A DNA stretch of 64,000 nucleotides from Bryopsis sp. KO-2023. Taxonomy: Eukaryota; Chlorophyta; Ulvophyceae; Bryopsidales; Bryopsidaceae. Shown here piece after piece: positions 36,095 through 47,100 of the stretch. Every line of letters begins with the position of its first letter. Position 1 is the first letter of the stretch. Location: NCBI GenBank assembly GCA_030272585.1, contig BSYQ01000001.1:2604001-2668000 (forward strand), given 5' to 3'. The translations under genes and the position numbers were made by a program. The notes below the pieces were generated by a model. The model did no database searches and was not told where the DNA came from. It worked only from the letters and a program-made list of their open reading frames with translations.

Positions 36095-37916
36095 AGTCTC
36101 CAAGCCCCCACCCCCCTAGCAGTTTCCCTCCCTACTGCCCCTGTGATTCGAAACACACGACGTTGTTACCCAGTGGAGGAACGCGGCGAGCGTCATGTCG
36201 ACCAGATGTTTCAAAATAAGGAAATCAACCTTGTTGCCACAGGAGAGTTGAGATTATCAGCGGGCTCTAACTCATGGACGTTAGTTCTGCCCGTTGTTAT
36301 TTTCACGTTTCCGCACTGTTGCAACTTCCTGACCTCGACTCTGGACTCCCGCTCCGGACCGTAGTTTTCGCAGCGGCGCCCGTGGTGTTCCCTCGTCCGA
36401 CTTTGCTCGACAATTGCCCACCGCGACGAAATTTCTCAAAACCGACGTGCAACCTGCAGCGACCAAGACGTCTTCATGGGCGTTTCTCGCGAGAACATGA
36501 CAGAATTTAAGTATGTGTAAATTTGTGGTTGAGTAGGACCACGTGACTTATCGCTTTAAGTGCTTTTGCGATCTTTTATCATGTGAATGGTGTCGGAGAG
36601 CGCTTTTTCTGGCTCTGGTTTGCTCTTTTTGAACTTTTTCCGTTGTGCTGTATCGCTCCGTCTGACAGCTTTCGAACGTGTGGCCAGAAAATTCTCGGAA
36701 AACTTAATGACTTAATCGGTGATCTGATCTGAATGAATCTGTCCTGCGCCGCACTACAGCCCCGAAAGAGAGAGAGAGCAGTCGCGGGGTGGATGCCGAC
36801 GCTGCGGAGGTTGCACACCAGCTTGAACCCTACCCTGCATATCTTTTGATCAGGTGGATTTTTAGCGAGTGGCGGCCGGTACTTCCGGCTGTACGTGCGT
36901 AACGCCAAATTGTACCGCTGTTGCTTTTTTTCCGCTTTTCTGTCCAGGAGGGATAGCTCAAGTCACTGAGACTGGTAACTGCAATCCACCAGCCCAAATG
37001 TCGATTTTGTTTCTGCTGGACAACTGGTGAATATCCAATAAAAGAAAGAGAGAGAGGGAGAGGGAGGGAACATCATCCGACAAATTGTTTACAAATTTGT
37101 TCCGATATTTTGGGTCGAAGATACAAAAAAGAATTTATCTCCGTAAACCAACCTGGATCAGAACTTGATAACCAATGGAGAACCTCTATCCCTGAAAACA
37201 CGACATTTGAAATCCACCCCGATGAACTCAACTCTCCACAAAAGACTGCCCATGCAAGGAAACTATATTTCTCTCCTTCAGATCTTCTTTCCCTTGATTG
37301 TTTTTTTTTTGTAAGCCATTTTTTTTTTCTTTTGTATTGGTTGCTGTGCAAATAATAGGACGATTATTTCCTTGTACACAGGAGTCCATTTTCCCCACTT
37401 TCGATCCTGCACCTTTCCAGTGCCGAAACCGAAAGATCAATAATTAACGAAAAATACACGTAATGCTCCAGTCTAGATATGCTGGCAATACACAGCAAAA
37501 ACAAGACAAAAAAACACACACACACAATCACACACACATGCACGCCCAGTCTTCCTAACCCTTCCCCCCCGCCCCCGAAAAAAAAGGAGAAAAAAGTGAA
37601 GTTTTTCCAAATACGATTGTTATCTTGTGCAATCCCTGTAGTAAGTTGTTGAAACAGAAAAAAAACATAATGATTCTGCAGGGGGTTTGGCATTATCTTC
37701 ATGTCAATCGCAAGGGTCGATTTCTTTTTGTCTTTTTTGTTGTTGCCTTTTTTTTCCCCTCCCTTTTGTTGTAATTTTTTTGCCCTTCCACATAAACTCT
37801 CTCTCTCTCTCACAATATACACTTCATAAAGTTTATTGCCCGAAACAAGCTATAGTCAAACACTTCATTATTCCATCACGATCCTAAAATGAGCGGAAAA
37901 AAACACGAAAACCAAC
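36095..37916. other. Intergenic region upstream of SIZ1-like, downstream of SOD-like gene
   Basis: No exon was recognised on either strand. It contains GAGAGA stretches (36770, 37045), a CACACA microsatellite (37515-37535) and a TCTCTC run (37797-37812). The half nearest 36094 should hold the SIZ1-like promoter. Confidence 0.35.
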
Positions 37917-40549
37917 TCAGTCTCCCTGGGGGAGAGCACCTGAGTTGGACGATAGGCTTTTCAACAATGATGGGTCCACTCCAAAACTGCACTCCCCGCT
38001 GCCACGCACGAATTTGAAAGCCCCCGGCTGGCAAGAACCATCGGGGTTGTGTGCAAAACACTCACAGCAGGTCTCATCGAATCCATCCTTCGTCAGAGTT
38101 TGCAATTTTTTCACTCCCAGGCACACCACGCCAGGAGGGCAATCGGTGCTGAATTCGCAGTTCCCCGATCCTTGCAATTTTATCCAGCCATCCGGAGCGC
38201 AGCTCCCATCGCTGGTGAGCCACCGCATGCATCGGCAACAAGTTTGCATGTTGTCACAATTGGTTCGGCATTTGCGAGTGGGGCATGTCTTTCCGAAGGG
38301 GCAACGTGACAATGAATTCGGAACAAGGGTTTGCATCGCTGGTTGAAGGGTCACCAGGGGAAGGGCTCCAGGCATCGGGGGTGAGTTGGGCAAGGGGTGT
38401 GTGGAGGCCGGAACAGAGGGCTGACTGGGTATCTCGAGAGCAGATTTGGCTACCAGTTCTGGGGTCGCCTTTTTCTTTGGTGTTGGGATTTTTGCTTGGA
38501 AAATACCTCCCGTGAATCCCTCCGAGGAAGCTTCCCCTGCCTCCACTACTGGGACCAGAGCATCTGCAACAAACCCCCAATTATCGAGTTGATGTCTGAA
38601 AACCACCTCAGAAAACCCACCTTTTTCTTCTGAAATGGAAAGAAAAATCCATTGAAGGATCGGCGTACTCAAGCCAGGAAAAAATCGCAATGACAGAAAC
38701 GTGCATTGGATTTGACAAAGCCCATCACTGTGGATCCATGAAAACTCACCTGGCAGCGTGATCTGAGAGCGCTGGTGGAGGGAACCACAGGAGATTCTTC
38801 TCCCCTTCCTGTCCCTGAACACCATCGACCTCCCCTCGATGGACCGCTCCCCGAAGAGAGTCAACCCCCCCTTCTTATCTTGCAGCACGTCGGTCACTTT
38901 GGGGCCTCTCAGTTTGCCCATCCTCCCAGAAATATCACCACAATTCTTCAACAAACCAAACGATTCTTCACCTTTTTTGAATGGAAACCTCGTTCCCTGG
39001 AAATTTATGAATAATACAGAAGCGGTTTCTACGGTGACACTGCTGAGGGGAATACCTTCTGGTCGTTACACTTGACTTCCTTCCCGGTCCCAGCACAACC
39101 ATCAGCAACTCTCTGGTCATGGATGGCAAAATCTAGATCACCCTTCGGAAGGCCGTCCACTCTGAACACCACCTACCAAAAAGGGCAACATCGCTCAAGT
39201 TTGGGATGTTGAAGATATGGACAGGGATTCATCTGCAAAATCTTACACTGACGATTTTCAGCATTTTACTGGCAGATTTTTGGAACCATCTGGAATCATT
39301 TTCTTACTTCGATGGGAGCATCTTTTCCATCTTGCTTGAATTCAACAACACCAAAACCACTTCCAGCTTCAATGAAACCGCGGACAATCTTGGGGCCTAT
39401 GAACGAGCAACAGAAGAATAACCAAGATTTGATGATAGGTGCCTCAGCAAAACACAGTCAGTCGTGTGGTCTCTCGGCTGTGTAAGATTTCGATAACTGC
39501 ATGGTGAAAAAAAGAAACGAATTGATTCTCAACATCCAAGGTTTTAACTGGTTACATAAGAAGAAGGGTGAATGTGTGACCCCAATCTGGGTGCTGCTGG
39601 AACTCCATTCTTCAGGGGATGAAAACAGAGTGTGCATTGTGATTACCGGTGCAAATGATTTTCCCAAATGCTTGGCACTGTCCTGCGAAATTGTCGCAGG
39701 TGCTGCCATCCAGCCCCGTAATTTCCGGGAAACAAAATGTTTCATTGACGCTGGCTGCTTGCCAGAAGGCAGCATACTCAAATCCCACCCCCTGGCAGTA
39801 AACATCCGCCACACTCTGGCTCTCTTCAGCGGGGCATGAAGGAGTCCCAGAACTGAAAAAGTGTAGTAAACATTGAAGAGGAACACATTCTCATGAGCGC
39901 CAATTCATTTTTTTTATTTCTTTTTATTTGGGAGAGTCGAACTCGCGTTTTTTTTGTGTTTTAGCGTTGATGAATTCGACACGCGTCGTCACCGTGAATC
40001 GACGTAGACGAAAATTCGGAGCACTGGGAATATCACTGCTTACTTCGGACAAGTGTGCGAAAAGGGCCTTCATACCCAGGAACACACAAGCACTGTGAAC
40101 ACGGTTGTTTTTCGTTTATTTTGCTTTCCTCCCAGGTGACGTACCCGTAGCATCGGCTCACTCGTTGGCCATTTGTGACTGGAGTCGCGAACTCAAGAGA
40201 ACGCACTCGTGCCTTGATGTTCCCTGGCCTAACTTGGGCAACGGAACACTCTGTAACGAAGAAAGAAAGGCTAATTACAAACACAGAGGTGTTCAAAGAT
40301 ACGTTATGCAGTAACGCACGAAACATGACGAACAGCAAAAAAAACAGCGTTCGCTGTTCTCCGCACCTCTCGTCTCGTTTCCATAGCAAGGACACCCCTG
40401 AGAAACGACACCGTTTGGTGAGAGTGCTCTCGTGACAGAAACTGGGAGGAAAACAAAACTACTCACAAAACTGTGGGCAACCGAAGCCAAGCTGGCGTCT
40501 TTTTGACATACCAACGTTATCAGCAAGATGCAAGCAAGGAGAAGCCTCA
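37917..40549 (-). CDS. Secreted multidomain protein: SOD-fold domain plus Cys-rich repeats
   Basis: The first exon starts at 40549 with MRLLLACILLITLVCQKDAS, a signal peptide. Next (about 40030-40250) is a Cys-containing segment ending in CSQCLCVPGYEG, then (39610-39835) a further Cys-rich exon. Exons near 39290-39390, 39060-39175 and 38760-38960 build a Cu/Zn-SOD-like domain: IVRGFIEAGSGFGVVEF, DGLPKGDLDFAIH, DGCAGTG, NCGDISGRMG, LFGERSIEGRSMVF and RRISCGSL. Copper histidines are mostly lost while the two disulfide cysteines and the following Arg position remain. The last exon (37917 to about 38565) adds a Pro-rich linker and two tandem repeats of about 50 residues sharing CCxC...DGSC.P...K..GSG.C.F. 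Probably an extracellular or wall-associated structural or binding protein without dismutase activity. Exon edges are approximate. Confidence 0.72.
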
Positions 40550-41403
40550 TTCTACAACGATCGGGCGCGGGAAAACCTGTCGCTATCTTTTTTAATCGTG
40601 ATGGAAAACCGAACTCAGCAGTGGTGCGAAACATGGAAAGAAGTGTGTCAAGGGCCGAAGAAAAGAAGTCTGAACGGTGTAGAACGAAGCCGTGATTTAT
40701 TATGTGTTTGTATTACTGTTTCGTGGAGGTATCCAAGTTTGTGCAAAAAAGCCGGGGCTTCGATGGTTGGCGATCGAGACGGCCACCCACCCCAAGGGCG
40801 AAAGAGGTCAAGATGGCCCCACGCTGTCAAAGACGGATGCGTTTTGAACTCATTTCTGACGCGACGAAAAAGATATTTCCCTTCTGACATGTTCCCGTAA
40901 GCATCTCTACGAAACGGTTAGCGTGTCGCCAGTCCCCACCCCACTTAGTTGAAGGAGAGCAGGCATTATACTGCGGCTCTACTCCTTTTGCGGGGTCGTC
41001 GCCACTGTTCTTGATTGCTGGGGAGGACTGGTACCCATGGCATGCAACGAAGAAGCGCGCACGCACACGCACACAAGAATTGTTTGTGCGCAGAAAATCA
41101 ATGTTCACTGGCAGTGCGAAAACAACTGAGGGGGAATTGGCTGGTCAAAGAATAACCTCATGACCCCACCACAAAGAAACCCGGGAAGTCACATGCTCGC
41201 GACGTTTTCTCTCCACTCCGAGCAGGCGCCCCATCAGGCCTGTACGAGCTACCCTGCGCCATGTTTTACGTCGTACAGTCTGGCTTTTGATGTGGCAGGA
41301 TAAAAACGCGATCGTTGCTTGTGGCACCCAGGCACAGGCTACGCAGAGAAGCATTTCTGATCGCGATTGGTCCTTGGGTTTTTGTTCACTCGTTTCGGAA
41401 AAC
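40550..41403. promoter_or_regulatory. Divergent intergenic region between SOD-like and cyclophilin genes
   Basis: The start codons face away from each other across 850 bp. No exon on either strand has recognisable similarity. The 5' UTRs and promoters of both genes are expected here. Confidence 0.35.
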
Positions 41404-43349
41404 ATGGCTCTAACAGCGTGCGCCCGCGCTCCTGTGGTAAATTTACTGTCCAGACTTCAGGTTGCCAATTCCCACGACACTTCTTCTGCCAGTCAGTTTT
41501 GTGTTGTTTTGTTTCACGCTCGCTGACCATACCCCCCTATGGTGGTGCGTTGCAGGTTGGCGGAGTCGTTCGTCGTATCAATGCATTCAGACAGGTTGGT
41601 GAACTGTGCAAAGTTGGGTAGAAAACGTCGAGCAGATCTGCTGCGTCCATTTGTCGTCGATCTGATGCCACAGCCGATATTCTGGTGTGTGAATGCCCTC
41701 AGGCCCCACTTGCTATGCAAGCGCGACCACAAGGGCTGGTGGCAAGCGCTCGGGATTTTTTCACTTCTCCTTCTTTGACCTTCACCGGCCGCCTACCCAA
41801 GGTATCCGCCCGCAGGAATCTGTGCATAATTCCTGCGCGGTTTCGTAATTTGATCGTGGGGGATCTCGACAACTTCTACATGAATGCACAAAATTGGTGG
41901 CAATCAATGCGAATCAATGGCCTTAGCAAGACGCATGCAACACTTGATATTGAGTTTTTGAATTGAAAATATTTTACACAAGGCCAAACGGCCCGAGTAC
42001 AGCCCATTCCTGGACATGTGTTATTGGCTACTTGATATATTTACATTATATAGATATGTATATATTGAAACAGCGATCCTCTGGGTTGTGTTGTGCACCA
42101 TAGCCTCAGCTCATCTCCACTCGGCAGTACAGTACCGCCGTCACCGCCCACAACCTTGATAAGGTTTCCACAAAAGTGTTTTTCGATATCACTATCGGAG
42201 GAGAGGCAGCTGGACGGGTGGTGTTGGGCTTGTACGCTGACGATCTTCCCCTCACTTGCGAAAATTTCCGCTGCCTGTGCACCGAAGAGAAGGGGTTTGG
42301 ATTCAAGGGCTCCTCTTTCCACAGAGTCATTAAAGATTTCATGCTCCAGGGTGCGATCGAGTTTTTTTGTTTTTTTTTGGAGCAAATGGCAGAAAATTTA
42401 TCGCTGCTGTTTGTGCAAGCATTTTCTTTTCCCTTTTTTTGCTTCTGTTGTGAGTCGAAGATTTTTTGTTTTTGAGTCAGTTTTTTTGGTCCGAATGCAG
42501 GTGGTGATTTCACAAACGGAAACGGAACTGGTGGGAAGTCCATTTATGGGCGCAACTTCAACGATGAAGGATTTCCATGTAAGGCAGTGAGAATTTCTTT
42601 ATTTTTTTCCACAAATTGGGATGGAGTTCATTCTGTTTGGTCGATGGACAAAACAGTGTTCTCAGCTTTGGCTTGTGTACTTGTTTTGCTTTCCCTGCCT
42701 GGGACATAGAATATAAACACCAATTTTTGGAACGTGGTTGCTCAATGTCGATGGAAAAATTGAATTGAATTGTCTTTCCTTTTCCTTTACTGTCAGTCCG
42801 TCACACTGGGCCTGGTATTCTGAGCATGGCCAACGCTGGACCGAACACAAATGGCAGCCAGTAAGTTCTGTGAAAGTCAAGACCCTGTCATGAGATGCTC
42901 CTGTGTAATGTAGAGGACGTTGACTGGAAAAAATTTGCAACTTTTTTTTTTCTGAAACTTTTTAGAAAGGTGAATTTGTTCTATTGTCAATGATTTGCGC
43001 AGGTTTTTCTTGTGCACCGTTGATACCCCATGGCTCGATGGAAAGCATGTGGTTTTCGGCGAGGTGAGGTTTTCAGTTTCACAGAAGAAAGAATCCCCAA
43101 CTCAGCTTCCCAGAAAATTTGATGGAAAGTGGGGTGATTGCAACCCCACGTTTGCTTTTTTTTTTCCTTACATGGCTCGCAAATCTTGTGTTTCTGGCAT
43201 TATCAAAGACGGCTTTTTTGTTTTTGCTTGTTGAATAAACAAAGGTCCTTGAAGGAATGGATGTGGTAAGAACTGTCGAGAACACCCCCACACTCCCTGG
43301 AGACCAACCCTCCAAGCCATGCGTCATCGAGGACTGCGGCCAATTATAA
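41404..43349 (+). CDS. Mitochondrial cyclophilin-type peptidyl-prolyl isomerase
   Basis: Six exons (41404-41460, 42110-42350, 42501-42578, 42797-42860, 43003-43063, 43245-43349) total 606 bp, 201 aa, in phase. Residues 1 to about 35 ([19 protein letters not shown], then [11 protein letters not shown]) are rich in Arg, Ser and hydrophobics with no acidic residue, and RQYS fits a mitochondrial cleavage site. The core is a complete single-domain cyclophilin: [73 protein letters not shown]. The catalytic Arg (FHR), Phe, Gln and Trp (PWLDGKH) residues are present. The 57-bp first exon and 649-bp first intron were inferred from frame and targeting logic. A plastid destination is less likely but not excluded. 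Confidence 0.9.
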
Positions 43350-44035
43350 GAAACAAAAAAATTTGGCGCCCGATTGGTGCCAAATAATATGATGATAGCG
43401 TCGCTATCTTTTGTGTGAGTGTTGAGTCTTTGCTTTTTTTCTTTTCGGTTCTTTGTTTTTTTGATGTGTTTTTTTGGCTCATGGCTGTTGGAGTGAAATC
43501 TCAATCAAGGAGGGGGTAGAAAAAAACCTAAACCAAGAGGGAAGATTTGCCAATCGAGTGTGTTGCCAAGAATAGGATAGCCAATGCCCACGAAGGGAGG
43601 GGCTGTTATATATGAATGCTTCCGTGTGTGCGTGTCTGTTTCTTGGATGGAGGCTATATTTAGAGGGAATGGACAGAAATCGAAGCAAAACAAGTGATAT
43701 CCTAAAATATATTTTTCTAAACGGACGATATTTTTTTTTTCGCTCATGAATGCCACGACTCCCTGGGAATCGACGTGGGGATGAATTTTTGAGGGAAAAA
43801 AAGGAAAAAAAAGAAAATAGTTTGTTTTTCTAGATGGAAGCTGCGATTTTTTGTTTTTGAAAGCAGGATGGGGATCTGTGAGCGAGAAAAAGAAGCAAAA
43901 AGGGGACCTCAAAACCATAAGAATGGAAGTTGATTGTTGCAACAACTTTTGTTTTGTTTTGTTTTCTTTTTTTTTTTTTTTTGGTGGGGGCCGTACAGAG
44001 CATGTAGTTTTTCAAGCTCTGTCACTTTTGAATAC
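43350..44035. other. Cyclophilin 3' flank up to the retrotransposon
   Basis: T- and A-rich DNA without recognised exons. The retrotransposon target-site copy GAATAC ends this segment. Confidence 0.35.
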
Positions 44036-44185
44036 TATCAAGAACGTGAAGTAAACAGCTGCTTACATCGAATCAAGGTACCTCCGTTCTTTTAACCACA
44101 ACCATGTTCGATCTATCCCATGTTCTAATTCTATGAAATGACTCCTTCTAATCAATCACGAGCTACCTTCCCATCAATTCTGACA
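44036..44185 (-). repeat. 3' LTR (150 bp)
   Basis: On the element strand it runs TGTCAGAATTG... to ...CTTGATA. The ends TGTCAG and TTGATA form an imperfect inverted pair (TGTCAG against TATCAA) and lack the usual terminal CA. Confidence 0.95.
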
Positions 44186-44192
44186 CGCTTCC

Positions 44193-47100
44193 CTAGCGCT
44201 TAAAATATCGACGTAACCTATCATGATGAAACACTCCCTTTATCTTAACCCCTTCAATGGTTTCCAATTCAAACAAACGGTTCCCTTTCTTTTTCTGAAC
44301 TCGATAAGGGCCCTTCCATTTCGGTTCAAACTTCTGACCATGCACACCATCGCCAAAGTTATTTCTAACCAAAACCAAACCCCCAATCACAATTTCCTTT
44401 TCCAAAAACTTCTGGGGATCCAATTCTGCAACTTGCTTTTCTCCTATTTGCTTTTCAAGATCACGAACCTTTCTCCTAATTTCCAAAATATCCACTTTCT
44501 TTCCCTGTGCATTTTGACCCAATAAAATTTCTCGGGGCGAAAAACCCAAAACACTTGAACGCGAATCTCTCATCAGCTCAACTGCCTCAGTTACGAATTC
44601 CGACCACCTCGATTTATCTTTCCAACACATGCGCTGCAGTCGATGCACGAGCGTCTGATTCGCTCTTTCTACTCTACCATTTGATTTTGGCGAGTACGAA
44701 CTGATCTCTACCTTTTCAATTTTTTTCTCGGCCAGATATTTGGCGAAATACGAACTGCCAAACGCTCCTCCATTATCGCCCATCAGCGACTCAATACGGC
44801 CCCACTTATGTCTCCAAGCTTCCACAAAATGAACGAGCTGATCGCTGGTCGCACTGGACACTGGTTTCGCTTCAACCCAGCGCGAAAAGAAGTCTACACC
44901 TACCAAAATGTATTTGTGCACGCCACTAATATCCAGGGGTCCCACAAAATCCACCGCCACCACTTGCATAGGACGATCTGTAGGAATCGACAAGCTGGAG
45001 GCAGTCTTCCTCAGTTTTCCAAACCGCTGGCACGTGTCACAAGTACGGCAGTGTGCCTCTGCATCCTTTCGCATATCTGTCCAAAAAAAAGATCGACGCA
45101 TCCTCTCCAAGGTTTTCTCGACACCAAAGTGCCCAGCTTTATCGTGACACGTCTCCAAAACCGTCTTGACCATACTGCGCGGAATCACCACCTTATAATC
45201 TGAATCCATCCATTTCTGCAACATTCCATTTTTCCAAACCAGCTGATGCTTGTAGCACAACTGAGCTGCCTGCAAAAACCCTTTCCATTGCTCTTCCTTT
45301 TCCAATTCCTTTTTCAAGCACAACTCCTGATTTCCAGCTTCCACAGGGCAAACCTCCGAACGCTCAACGAGATAACGTTGACGAGATAATAAGTCGGCCA
45401 AAAAATTCTCCTGGCCGGCAATATGGTGCACACGCAAAGGGTACACAAAAAGATCTTGCACCTGAGCCAATTGGCGACGTATAAAATCGGTGGAAGACGT
45501 AGCCGAAAACATCGCCACCACCGTTCGATTATCAGTATAGATATCGAATTTCTGGTTAATCAAAAAGGCGCGAAGGGCCGTTACCGCTCTGCAAAACCCT
45601 CGCAGTTCCGAAAAATTGGAGGAGCGAAAGGGCTGAGTATTATAGGCACTCCACATAGCCACCAGCCGCTGACCTTGCACCAAAAGAGCACCATGAGCCA
45701 AAGACGAACTGTCAACGTACAGACGCAAGGGCTCGTCGGAATGTGGCTGCCAATAATGCAATCGCCAAAGGGCAGACGTAAGTCGAGTGACCACGGTATC
45801 CCAATCTCGACAAAACTCCGGCGTAGAGAACCGATCTGGAGGGGCCTGACAATAAGCACGCAGGCGAGCAAGAACCGCCGACACATTGGGGTTGAAAGGA
45901 ATCAGCCCCAAACATAAACCGAAAAAACTCCGCAACTGCAAGCGGGAAACCGGGCGCTGAAATTGAGCGACCTTAGTAATCACCGAAGGATCCAAACAAA
46001 CACCCTGGGCGGAAAAACGAACCCCCACAAAACAAACCTCATTCTGAAAAAACGAACACTTCGCAAAATTAAGCACCCAACCATCGCGCTGAAGCTCTTC
46101 ACAAAGAATAAGCAACGCGCGACGGTGGGACTCAATAGAATCCGACCCCAAACAAAGATCATCAACATACCCCGATAATTCCGCATCCGGGACCTCTTTT
46201 CGTAACCGAGAACGAACACGGCTGAGAGAATATTGAATTGCCCGCAAAAACCAATGCATTGAATTATGAAACCCAAAGGGCAACCGAGTAAAAACGAAAA
46301 ATTGGTGGTCGAAACAAATCCCAAAAAACTTATGCAACGACGGATGCAGGCGAATACAAGTGAACGCCGACGACACATCCAGAGTAGAAAAAATTTTCTT
46401 TTGCCCTAAGGTACGAACCAAGGCATGGCGATGCAAGCCTGGAGAAAATACTTGACGCACTGAGGCGTTAAGCAAACGAAAATCCACGACCATACGCAAC
46501 GCAGAGGAATGAGGTTTGGGAACCATAAAAAAAGGGGCCATTACCCGAGGGGTCCAGGAAACCGGCCGCAGAACGCCTTGCTTGGTCCAGGTAGTGATCT
46601 GTTGCTGAGCAGCAAGAAACTCCTGACCCACCAGGGGAGGTTGGGGGGGTGCAAGCGTGCTAGGAGTCGAAACAAAAGGCAATTCCTCGATGACCTCAGG
46701 TTTGAACGAGCCCACTGTCGACGCAAACAAGGCCGGAAATTGCGAGGGTAAATCCGCAGCACAGGGCCGAACATTAGCAACCATAGTAGCGGGAGTGGTG
46801 GGAGGGGAATAAGTGGCGAGAGTACGAACAATCCCATCCGCTTGCTTCAACTCCACTGTCGTTGCCGCCAACAAAACCCCAGCAATCGCTGTCCGACTTC
46901 CCAACATAACCGGCGTAGCTGTGGCATTAGTAAGAGTAACTCGCAGAGAGTGGCCGCGCATCCAAATGGCCGAAGATGCCGAAACACCCGCTGGCAAACG
47001 TCCAGAATCAAAAAATGCCACCGAGGTCGAGGGTACAATAGGGAGTACCACAGTAAGGGTGGATTGGGCAGCAATAACCCGAGAGGACCCCAAGGCACAG

